A stretch of 20,337 nt of DNA from Novosphingobium sp. (GTDB lineage: Bacteria > Pseudomonadota > Alphaproteobacteria > Sphingomonadales > Sphingomonadaceae), in contig JAJTFU010000026.1 in assembly GCA_021299075.1 (NCBI GenBank), positions 1 through 20,337 on the forward strand. Reading direction: 5' to 3'. A program made the translations under genes and the position numbers. Shown piece after piece: positions 7,768-13,895 of the stretch (positions within the stretch are counted from its first letter, which is position 1; each line of letters starts with the position of its first letter). The notes under the pieces are model-generated. The model had not been told where the DNA came from. It saw nothing but the letters and a program-made list of their open reading frames with translations, and did no database searches.

Positions 7768-8291
7768 GCGATGCGGCGCTCCTTGCACGCGTCGAGGCGC
7801 TGGAAGGCGAGCGGGCAATCCGCCAGCTGGTCGCGCGCTATTTCCGGATCTGCGACGATCTGGGGCCGGACACGCCGTTTGCCGAGCTGGGCGAACTGTT
7901 CACCCCGAATGCGATATGGGAGGGCAAGGGACGCTACGCCAAGGCTTTCGGACGCTATGACGGGCGCGAGGCCATTGTGGAGATGATCCGCTCCTATTGC
8001 CTGCCCAAGCCCCACTTCGCGATGACCGCGCACTTCCTGACCGCCGAGAACATCAGCCTTCACGGAGCCGAAGGCACTGGCGAATGGATGATGCTGCAGA
8101 CCAGCGACTATAACGATGGCCGCGCGGATCTGCGCAGCGCGCACCTGACAATCCAATGCCAGAATGACGGCGGAATCTGGCGGATAAGCCATTTCCGCAC
8201 GCTCAACCTGTTTTCACGCCGTGTCGAGCGATGGAGCGACGTGGCCGAGATACCCGTTCCCCAACCCAGTCAGACGGACCCCCCAGCATGA
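7764..8291 (+). CDS. iacI: SnoaL/NTF2-like protein of the IAA cluster (IacI)
   Basis: A 175-residue protein of the NTF2/SnoaL-like fold. The N-terminal helix pattern ALLARVEALEGERAIRQLVA, followed by ARYFRICDDL and then YDGREAIVEMI, is typical of SnoaL-like domains related to ring-hydroxylase beta subunits. The frame is open upstream to 7710, but ATG 7764 is chosen because it overlaps the iacB stop in ATGA and removes an arginine-rich stretch unlike the family. It ends in another ATGA overlap with iacC. IacI is a cluster member whose step is poorly defined. Confidence 0.85.
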   Translation: MSDAALLARVEALEGERAIRQLVARYFRICDDLGPDTPFAELGELFTPNAIWEGKGRYAKAFGRYDGREAIVEMIRSYCLPKPHFAMTAHFLTAENISLHGAEGTGEWMMLQTSDYNDGRADLRSAHLTIQCQNDGGIWRISHFRTLNLFSRRVERWSDVAEIPVPQPSQTDPPA

Positions 8292-9520
8292 CCCGCGACT
8301 ATTCGGCACTGGTCAAGGACGACCGTGTTCACACCGCGCTTTACACTGATCCCGCGATCTTCGAGGATGAGATCGACCGGATCTTCAACACGACCTGGGT
8401 GTGGGTGGCGCACGACAGCGAACTGCCGAACAAGAACGACTGGATCACGACCCATGTCGGGCGTCAGCCAGTTATCGTCAATCGCGACAAGGCGGGCACG
8501 GTCCGCGTCATGCTCAATCGCTGCCGCCACCGCGGGGCGACAATCTGCGAGGCCAAGAAGGGCAATGCCCCGGGCTTTGTCTGTCCCTATCACGCCTGGA
8601 CCTACGGCACCGATGGTACGCTCAAAGGGCTACCCTTGCCCAAGGGCTACAAGGACTTCGACAAAGGCGACTACACCTTGGTCAACCTGCGGGCCGAGAG
8701 CTATCGCGGCTTGATCTTCGCGACTTTCAATCAGGATGCCCCCCCGCTTGAAGAATTCCTCGGTCGGGCTCGTCCGTGGATCGACCTGTTCCTCAAGCAA
8801 GGCGGCGGTTATCCAGTGAAGGTGCTGGGCGAGCACAAGTTCACCTTCCCTGGAAACTGGAAGATCCAGCTCGAAAACACCACTGATGCCTACCACTTCC
8901 CGATCGTGCACAAGAGCTTCCTCTCCAGCCTCGATGGCGACACTGGCGAGTTGTTCTCGTTCATGGACGCGGGCGGCTATGTCGAAGATCTGGGTAATGG
9001 CCACTCGGTCATGGTGATGATCCCCGAACTGGTCGATCTTGAGGAAAACCTGGACGAGCCGATCCCCGAACGCTTTGCCGAACTGGCCGATGAACTTCGC
9101 GCCGAGCACAGCGAGGACGAAGTCCGGCGAATTGTGCGCGCGGTCACGGGATCGGGTTTCAACGTCAACCTGTTCCCGAATCTGGCCTGTTCGATGGCCT
9201 TCTTCCGCGTGCTGCGGCCACTCTCGGTCGAAGAGACCGAGGTCCGGCACATCGCGATCGGGATGGACGGTGGGCCAGCTGCCGCCAACCGTGCGCGGCT
9301 GCGGCTGCATGAGCATTTTCAGGGGCCGATGGGCTTTGGCACGCCCGACGATGCCGAGGCCTGGGAACGGGTTCAACGCGGTTCGCAAGCGGGCGAGGAT
9401 TCGGTCTGGATCATGCTCAATCGCGGCGAGGACAAGACCGAGAGCAATGCTGGCGACGTTACCGCCGAAACCGGGATGCGCGCGGCCTATCAGATGTGGA
9501 AGAGGATGATGACCGCATGA
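8288..9520 (+). CDS. iacC: Rieske aromatic-ring-hydroxylating oxygenase, large subunit (IacC)
   Basis: The protein has 410 residues. The Rieske [2Fe-2S] site is complete, with Cys79-x-His81 in NRCRHRGA and Cys99-x-x-His102 in VCPYHAW. The mononuclear iron site is visible as Asp200-x-x-His203-x4-His208 in ENTTDAYHFPIVHKS, with a likely third ligand at Asp354 or Asp355 in GFGTPDDAEAW. It is the oxygenase alpha subunit that with IacD acts on an IAA-derived intermediate on the way to catechol. The start at 8288 is chosen for the ATGA overlap with iacI; the frame is open to 8231, but the extra 19 residues look unrelated to the family. Electrons must come from a ferredoxin and reductase not encoded in this window. 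Confidence 0.94.
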   Translation: MTRDYSALVKDDRVHTALYTDPAIFEDEIDRIFNTTWVWVAHDSELPNKNDWITTHVGRQPVIVNRDKAGTVRVMLNRCRHRGATICEAKKGNAPGFVCPYHAWTYGTDGTLKGLPLPKGYKDFDKGDYTLVNLRAESYRGLIFATFNQDAPPLEEFLGRARPWIDLFLKQGGGYPVKVLGEHKFTFPGNWKIQLENTTDAYHFPIVHKSFLSSLDGDTGELFSFMDAGGYVEDLGNGHSVMVMIPELVDLEENLDEPIPERFAELADELRAEHSEDEVRRIVRAVTGSGFNVNLFPNLACSMAFFRVLRPLSVEETEVRHIAIGMDGGPAAANRARLRLHEHFQGPMGFGTPDDAEAWERVQRGSQAGEDSVWIMLNRGEDKTESNAGDVTAETGMRAAYQMWKRMMTA

Positions 9521-10008
9521 GCACGCTTGTTGCCACTCGCGATCTGGCGCTCGCCGCCGAGTTCATTGCGCTCGAAGCCGACCTGCTCGACACCCGCGAC
9601 TATGCCGCCTGGCTGGCGCTATGGGTGCCCGAGGGCAAGTATGTCGTTCCGGTCAACCCCGACGAGACCAATTTTGAGGACACGCTCAACTACGCCTATG
9701 ACGATGCCGCCATGCGCAGCATGCGCGTGCGCCGCCTGACAAGTGGGGAATCGATGTCGGCCGCCCATGCCGCTCGCACTCTGCGCTCTGTCTCGCGCTT
9801 CCGTCTGCTCGGGCATACCGAGCAGGGCGAATTGCAGGTGCGGAGCGCCCAGCAGCTGATTGAGTACAAGTTCGATCGCCACCGGACTTATGTCGCCAAT
9901 GTCGAATGGGTGTTGCGACGCGAGGGCGAGAGCTTTCGGATTGTGCGAAAGGTGGTGCGGTTGCTCAACGGCGGTGACGCACTCGCCGGAATCACGTTCC
10001 TGCCATGA
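9517..10008 (+). CDS. iacD: Ring-hydroxylating oxygenase, small (beta) subunit (IacD)
   Basis: The 163-residue protein has the NTF2-like fold of ring-hydroxylase beta subunits. Typical features are FIALEADLLDTRDYAAWLAL near residues 16-35, YVVPVNPDE near 43-51, the central RMR-like MRVRRL segment, and a C-terminal RIVRKVVRLLN strand. It forms a structural hetero-oligomer with IacC. ATG 9517 overlaps the iacC stop (ATGA), and the stop overlaps the iacE start (ATGA). Confidence 0.92.
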   Translation: MSTLVATRDLALAAEFIALEADLLDTRDYAAWLALWVPEGKYVVPVNPDETNFEDTLNYAYDDAAMRSMRVRRLTSGESMSAAHAARTLRSVSRFRLLGHTEQGELQVRSAQQLIEYKFDRHRTYVANVEWVLRREGESFRIVRKVVRLLNGGDALAGITFLP

Positions 10009-10754
10009 CGGTGCCAGCCCATCATAATGTCACCCTGGTCACCGGCGGGACTGGCGGACTTGGCAAGGTGATCTGCCGCCGCCTGCTGGCCGAAGGCTTC
10101 CGTGTCGCAATGAGCGATGTCGATGCGGCCGCATTGGCCGCGGCTGCGCAGGAGCTGGCGCACCCCGACATGATCACCTGTCAGCTCGATGTCACCCGGC
10201 CAGCGGACTTTGAGCGTGCGCTTGACCAGATCGACGAGCGATGGGGCGGGATCGGCGTGCTGGTCAACAACGCTGCCCTCACGCGCACCACGCCGCTCTT
10301 CGAGATCTCGCCCGAGGAGTTCGACGCGGTGACCGCCGTTGCGCTGAAGGGCACCTTTATCGGCTGTCAGGCAGCAGGCAAGCGGATGCGCGATGCCGGC
10401 TATGGCCGGATCATCAACATGGCCTCGCTGGCCGGGCAAAACGGTGGGGCCGCTACCGGCGCGCACTATGCCGCGGCAAAGGGCGGGATCATCACCCTGA
10501 CCAAAGTCTTCGCGCGCGATCTTGCGGCGCACGGGGTCACCGTAAACGCGATATCGCCGGGACCACTCGATCTCGATTCGGTTCGCCAGCTGCTTCCAGC
10601 CGATAAACTTGCGGCGGTGGTCAAGACAGTGCCAGTCGGCACCCTGGGCGACCCCGACTACATTGCAAAGCTTGTTGCCTTGCTTGCTCATCCAGGGGCC
10701 GTGTCTGCAACAGGTTCGACCTACGATGTGAATGGCGGTCTCTTCATGCGGTAA
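10005..10754 (+). CDS. iacE: Short-chain dehydrogenase/reductase of the IAA pathway (IacE)
   Basis: A 249-residue classical SDR. The nucleotide-binding TGGTGGLG lies at 13-20, Asp38 after the second strand points to NAD(H), NNA is at 88-90, and the catalytic residues are Ser141, Tyr155 and Lys159 (YAAAK). The usual Asn of the fourth catalytic position seems replaced in TAVALKGTF. IacE acts early with IacA on hydroxylated or oxo forms of IAA in studied systems; a cis-diol dehydrogenase role with IacCD is the alternative on sequence alone. It is the last gene of the operon, and no clear hairpin plus T-run follows it. Confidence 0.92.
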   Translation: MTVPAHHNVTLVTGGTGGLGKVICRRLLAEGFRVAMSDVDAAALAAAAQELAHPDMITCQLDVTRPADFERALDQIDERWGGIGVLVNNAALTRTTPLFEISPEEFDAVTAVALKGTFIGCQAAGKRMRDAGYGRIINMASLAGQNGGAATGAHYAAAKGGIITLTKVFARDLAAHGVTVNAISPGPLDLDSVRQLLPADKLAAVVKTVPVGTLGDPDYIAKLVALLAHPGAVSATGSTYDVNGGLFMR

Positions 10755-10947
10755 TTTCAGCATTGATTTGGTCGAATTGGACTAGTGCTGCATGATCAGG
10801 AAGGCGCAGCCTACGATATTTGCCGAGACAGTTCATTTCCTGCTGGGCTGCTTCGTTACATCAGATGGATCCGGGGGCGCGCAAGGGGGCACTTAGTGCG
10901 CCAATGTTGCCAAGAAGATCTCTGGAACAATCGATTAGACCTAGTAA

Positions 10948-10969
10948 TCGAATCCCTCCGTCTCCGCCA
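10948..10969 (+). other. tRNA 3'-end-like fragment, possible attachment-site remnant
   Basis: The 22 bases fit positions 55-76 of a tRNA exactly: invariant T55, C56, G57, A58 and C61 of the T-arm, then a seven-base acceptor strand, G73 and CCA. Upstream bases do not continue the T-stem, and no matching 5' acceptor GGAGACG occurs nearby, so this is not a whole tRNA. Integrative elements that insert in tRNA genes leave such 3'-end copies at a boundary. The acceptor resembles a tRNA-Ser type. No integrase gene is in the window. Confidence 0.5.
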
Positions 10970-10976
10970 GAGCTAG

Positions 10977-11000
10977 CCCTCTGCTCACCACTCCAGAGGG
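10977..11000. repeat. Inverted repeat, 7-bp arms
   Basis: CCCTCTG and CAGAGGG form perfect arms around a 10-nt loop, starting 8 nt after the tRNA-like fragment. No T-run follows on the plus strand, so a terminator role is doubtful. Confidence 0.5.
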
Positions 11001-11016
11001 GCATCCGCCAGGCTGA

Positions 11017-11042
11017 TTGATCAGGGCGCCTGCTTGATCAGG
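11017..11042. repeat. Two direct copies of TTGATCAGG
   Basis: The copies are at 11017-11025 and 11034-11042, 17 nt apart, with the palindromic GGCGCC between them. The core TGATCA is itself palindromic, so the block could also pair as a weak hairpin. It overlaps the stop of the minus-strand amidohydrolase. Confidence 0.5.
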
Positions 11043-12795
11043 AGCGGACGAGCCGGCCAGGCCTTGCCCCGGTATCGCTGTCGTTTTCCCGGATCATCAC
11101 GCCGTTGCAGAAGGTCGCCCGGTAGCCGGTTACCGGCTGCATTATCCGAGTGCCGCCGGCGGGCAGGTCACGGAAGGCTACTGGCGGAGCGGCGTTCAGC
11201 CGGTCATAGTCGATCACGTTGATATCCGCGCGCTTGCCGACCTGCAGCGAACCGCGATCGCCGAAACCATAGAGCGCGGCGTTGCGGGCAGTCTGCTTGT
11301 GGACGAGGAACTCAATCGGGATCCGCTCACCCTTGGCCCGGTCACGTGTCCAGTAGCTGAGCTGGGTTGTGGGCATGGTCGCATCGCAGATCAGGGTTAC
11401 GTGCGCGCCGGCGTCGCTCAGGCCAGTCACCGTTTCAGGATGCCGCAACATCTCGCCAATCACCGCGAGGCTTTCAGGCAGGTTTTTGCGGCTGAACGAG
11501 GCGAAGTGTGTACCATCCCCGGCGACCGTGAAGTCATAGAGATAGTCGAGTGGCTCCTGACCGGCCTGGCCGGCAAGGTGACCGATCGAGCATTCGGGAC
11601 CAGCCTCGAGGTTGATCGGATCGGCAATCGGGTACAGCAGCGCGGCATTGGCGCGAAACACGCCGGCCAAGTGCTCCATCGATCCGGGCGCTTCGTGCGG
11701 GATCGACTTTTCCGACATGATTGCGGCCTTGATTTCGGGCACCCGCATCGCTGCGGCCCGTTCTGCCACCGGCAGCGCGGCCAGCTTGTCCAGATAGGTC
11801 GGGGTTCGCATGAACGCATGATAGGAACTGAGGCCGTGGAGGTACCCGATGATCCGCGAGGGAACCTGCGGGTAAAGCTGCGCGCCTGCGCGATTGGCAT
11901 CAGCCGACCATGCGAGGATGTCACGCCACAGTTCGGGGTAGTAGTCGCGCGTCTCGACCAGGGTGAAAGTCAGCGGCCGCCCGCTGGTTTCCGAGCACTT
12001 TCGCAGCAGTTCGAACTCACCTTGGGGCGTGTTGCGCTCTCCGCCCAGAGCGGCCAGCTCGCCAACGGCACCTGCCGGGATTGCCTCGATCACGCCTTTG
12101 CCAAGCTTGCGAAAGCGGCGGGCGATTTCCAGCAATTCGTCTTCGGCGGCGAAGGTGCCGGGAACCGGCTCACCCCACAGCGCGCGGTGGCCGATCGTGC
12201 GCGAGGTAGAAAAGCCGACAGCGCCTGCCGCAATCGCCTGTTCGACCAGATCAGCAATCGTGCCGATTTCTTCGGCAGTGGCATCGGCATTGGTCCGACC
12301 GCGCTCTCCCATCGCGTAATAGCGGACCGCGCCATGCGCGATCTGCGCGGCGACATCGATCGCATATTCGCGCGAGGCGATGTAATCGAGATATTCCGGA
12401 AAGCTCTCCCACCGGCCCCATTCGATCCCTTCGTAAAGCGCCGTTCCGGGGATGTCCTCCACCCCTTCCATCAGCTCGATCAGCGCCTGTTCCTGCCCCG
12501 GCCTGACCGGCGCAAAGCCGACCCCGCAGTTGCCCATCACAACCGTGGTCGTGCCATTGTGTGAAGACGGCGCCAGCTCGCTGTCCCAGCTGATCTGGCC
12601 GTCGTAATGGGTATGCACGTCGATCCACCCGGGGGTGATGATGGCACCCTGTGCGCCAATCTCGTGGCGGGCCACGCCCGCTACCTTAGGTCCGATGTCC
12701 TGGATGATACCGTCGCTGAAGGCGATATCGCCGACATACGGCTGCCCGCCCAGTCCGTCGTAGATCCTGCCCTGGCGAATGATCGTATCGTACAT
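11038..12795 (-). CDS. Amidohydrolase, N-acyl-D-amino-acid deacylase-like
   Basis: A 585-residue amidohydrolase-superfamily protein. The N-terminal beta region, with MYDTIIRQGRIYDGLGG, is followed by the metal motif HTHYDGQ (His61, His63) and GNCGVGFAP with Cys90, the bridging Cys typical of the D-aminoacylase group. Near the C-terminus are SDAGAH, with the conserved Asp, and the NVIDYD closing region. The family removes acyl groups from D-amino acids or related amides; the substrate here is unknown. The frame extends to 12933, but ATG 12795 matches the family start and has GAGG upstream. It lies 94 nt downstream of the aroQ-like gene and may be cotranscribed. Hydrolysis of an IAA conjugate is conceivable from location only and not supported by motifs. 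Confidence 0.85.
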   Translation of the reverse strand: MYDTIIRQGRIYDGLGGQPYVGDIAFSDGIIQDIGPKVAGVARHEIGAQGAIITPGWIDVHTHYDGQISWDSELAPSSHNGTTTVVMGNCGVGFAPVRPGQEQALIELMEGVEDIPGTALYEGIEWGRWESFPEYLDYIASREYAIDVAAQIAHGAVRYYAMGERGRTNADATAEEIGTIADLVEQAIAAGAVGFSTSRTIGHRALWGEPVPGTFAAEDELLEIARRFRKLGKGVIEAIPAGAVGELAALGGERNTPQGEFELLRKCSETSGRPLTFTLVETRDYYPELWRDILAWSADANRAGAQLYPQVPSRIIGYLHGLSSYHAFMRTPTYLDKLAALPVAERAAAMRVPEIKAAIMSEKSIPHEAPGSMEHLAGVFRANAALLYPIADPINLEAGPECSIGHLAGQAGQEPLDYLYDFTVAGDGTHFASFSRKNLPESLAVIGEMLRHPETVTGLSDAGAHVTLICDATMPTTQLSYWTRDRAKGERIPIEFLVHKQTARNAALYGFGDRGSLQVGKRADINVIDYDRLNAAPPVAFRDLPAGGTRIMQPVTGYRATFCNGVMIRENDSDTGARPGRLVRS

Positions 12796-12889
12796 CGGTG
12801 CGGCCTCAGCTTGGAGAGTCCGCTTGATAGGCCGATCCGGACTGCGCCCAATTAGCCGTTTTGACAGCGCGGCGAAGTCGCCCGGCAGT

Positions 12890-13333
12890 CTATCCGCGGG
12901 AAAGCCCCGCCAGGTAACGCACCGCCAGGCCATAGCCGGCGATCCCTAGGCCAGAGATCACGCCGGTGACCGCCGCCGTCATGATCGTGTCCTTGCGCCA
13001 AGCTTCGTCGCGGCGGTGGATGTTGCTGATGTGCACCTCTACCACCGGGCATTCGACCATCTTGAGCGCATCGAGCACCGGATAGGCGGCATAGGAAAAG
13101 GCCGCCGGGTTGATCACCATGCCGGCGAGGCCTGTGCGGCCCTGCTGGATCCAGTCGACCATTTCATGTTCGGCATTGGTCTGGCGGAAATCAAGCGCAA
13201 GGCCAGCCGCCTCCGCCTCGGTGCGGCACAGCGCCTCGATATCGGCGAGTGTCGCGCGGCCATAGACCTCTGGCTCGCGCGTGCCGAGCAGGTTGAGGTT
13301 GGGTCCGTTGAGGACGAGGATCGTTCCGGCCAT
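12890..13333 (-). CDS. aroQ: Type II 3-dehydroquinate dehydratase-like protein with altered substrate pocket
   Basis: A 147-residue protein of normal length for type II dehydroquinases, which interconvert 3-dehydroquinate and 3-dehydroshikimate. The lid and catalytic region are clear: NGPNLNLLGTREP with Arg19, Tyr24 in VYG, Asn75 in INPAAFSY, Glu99 and His101 in VEVHISN. The position equal to His81 of the Mycobacterium enzyme is Tyr81, and the following Thr-Ser is Ala-Ala, which is unusual. A one-residue insertion precedes Arg113, the likely carboxylate-binding Arg. ATG 13333 is chosen over the frame opening at 13390 because it gives the standard N-terminus. It sits alone, divergent from marR and upstream of the amidohydrolase, so a catabolic or specialised paralogue is possible. 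Confidence 0.86.
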   Translation of the reverse strand: MAGTILVLNGPNLNLLGTREPEVYGRATLADIEALCRTEAEAAGLALDFRQTNAEHEMVDWIQQGRTGLAGMVINPAAFSYAAYPVLDALKMVECPVVEVHISNIHRRDEAWRKDTIMTAAVTGVISGLGIAGYGLAVRYLAGLSRG

Positions 13334-13413
13334 TGCGCGCCAAGCTCCCTGTTGTGCCTGCGGCCATATCGCAATCCCCGTCCCACGCAAACCCGCCCCT
13401 GCTCATTATCGGC

Positions 13414-13442
13414 TTGCTTTATATAAGTGTGCTTATTATATT
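13414..13442 (+). promoter_or_regulatory. Predicted marR promoter, possibly leaderless
   Basis: TTGCTT (13414-13419) and TATATT (13437-13442) are separated by 17 nt, a strong sigma-70-like arrangement. The first transcribed base would fall at about 13449, which is the A of the marR ATG. No Shine-Dalgarno sequence precedes that ATG, so the transcript may be leaderless. Confidence 0.65.
13423..13436. promoter_or_regulatory. Candidate MarR operator palindrome
   Basis: ATAAG-TGTG-CTTAT is a perfect inverted repeat lying inside the spacer between the -35 and -10 boxes of the marR promoter. A repressor bound here would block RNA polymerase, as is usual for MarR autoregulation. It is also within 100 nt of the divergent aroQ-like start. 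Confidence 0.6.
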
Positions 13443-13448
13443 CCCTGC

Positions 13449-13895
13449 ATGACTCCATCGGTTGCCTATCTCCTAAGCGATTCGGCGCGCCTCTTGCGCC
13501 GCGCATTTGACCTGCGGGTTCGCGCCAAGGGCGTGACCGGCCCGCAAGCGCGGCTGCTGCTGGTCCTGGGCCTGCACGAAGGGCAGAACCAGGGCTTCTA
13601 TGCCGAACAGCTCGATGTCGAAGCGATCACGCTGGGGCGGATGCTGGACCGGATGGAGGAAGCCGGCCTGATCGAACGCCGCCGCGACCCGGCTGACCGG
13701 CGCGCCTGGCGGGTGCACCTGACCGCAGCCGGGCAGGATCTGCTCCCGCACCTGCGCGAGGATATTGCCCCGATGGTCGAGGCCATGCTGGCCGGCGTGA
13801 CAGCGGCCGATCGCGACCGGCTGGCCGCATTGCTCGAGCAGGTCCGGGCCAATCTCAACACAATCCTTGAACCGGAGCTTGCCGTCCATGGCTGA
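13449..13895 (+). CDS. MarR-family transcriptional regulator
   Basis: A 148-residue MarR-type winged-helix protein. The helical start (VAYLLSDSARLLRRAFDLRV) is followed by the recognition region around EAITLGRMLDRMEEAGLIER and the wing RRDPADRRAWRVHLTAAG, near residues 57-98. The C-terminal helices form the dimer. ATG 13449 is chosen because upstream codons look non-coding and a promoter ends just before it. Its last codons overlap the emrA start by 8 nt (ATGGCTGA), so it is the first gene of a marR-emrA-emrB operon and most likely controls that pump. Known iac regulators are also MarR-type, so a role in IAA catabolism cannot be excluded. Confidence 0.9.
   Translation: MTPSVAYLLSDSARLLRRAFDLRVRAKGVTGPQARLLLVLGLHEGQNQGFYAEQLDVEAITLGRMLDRMEEAGLIERRRDPADRRAWRVHLTAAGQDLLPHLREDIAPMVEAMLAGVTAADRDRLAALLEQVRANLNTILEPELAVHG

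Larger units (their letters stand above)
10755..11037. other. Gene-poor spacer at the end of the catabolic operon
   Basis: This 283-nt stretch has lower GC than its surroundings and separates the converging iacE and amidohydrolase genes. It holds a tRNA 3'-end-like segment (10948-10969), an inverted repeat (10977-11000) and a pair of TTGATCAGG copies at its end. Two short frames (10785-10976 and 10820-11020) show no recognisable protein features and lack good ribosome binding sites, so I treat the stretch as non-coding. Confidence 0.6.

Noticed and set aside
9888..10763. 291-codon minus-strand open frame over iacE
   Set aside because: It mirrors an SDR with all its motifs and has no domain signal of its own.
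10885..10969. A complete tRNA gene on the plus strand
   Set aside because: Only the last 22 bases fit; no D-arm, anticodon arm or matching 5' acceptor strand is present upstream.
10977..11000. Terminator for the iac operon
   Set aside because: The hairpin lacks a T-run and lies more than 200 nt after the iacE stop.
10785..11020. Two overlapping short frames in the spacer
   Set aside because: There is no good ribosome binding site or family resemblance, and the region carries a tRNA-end fragment and repeats.
11299..12564. 421-codon plus-strand open frame opposite the amidohydrolase
   Set aside because: It is the mirror of a well-conserved GC-rich gene, and its protein has no recognisable domain; long antisense frames are common at this GC content.
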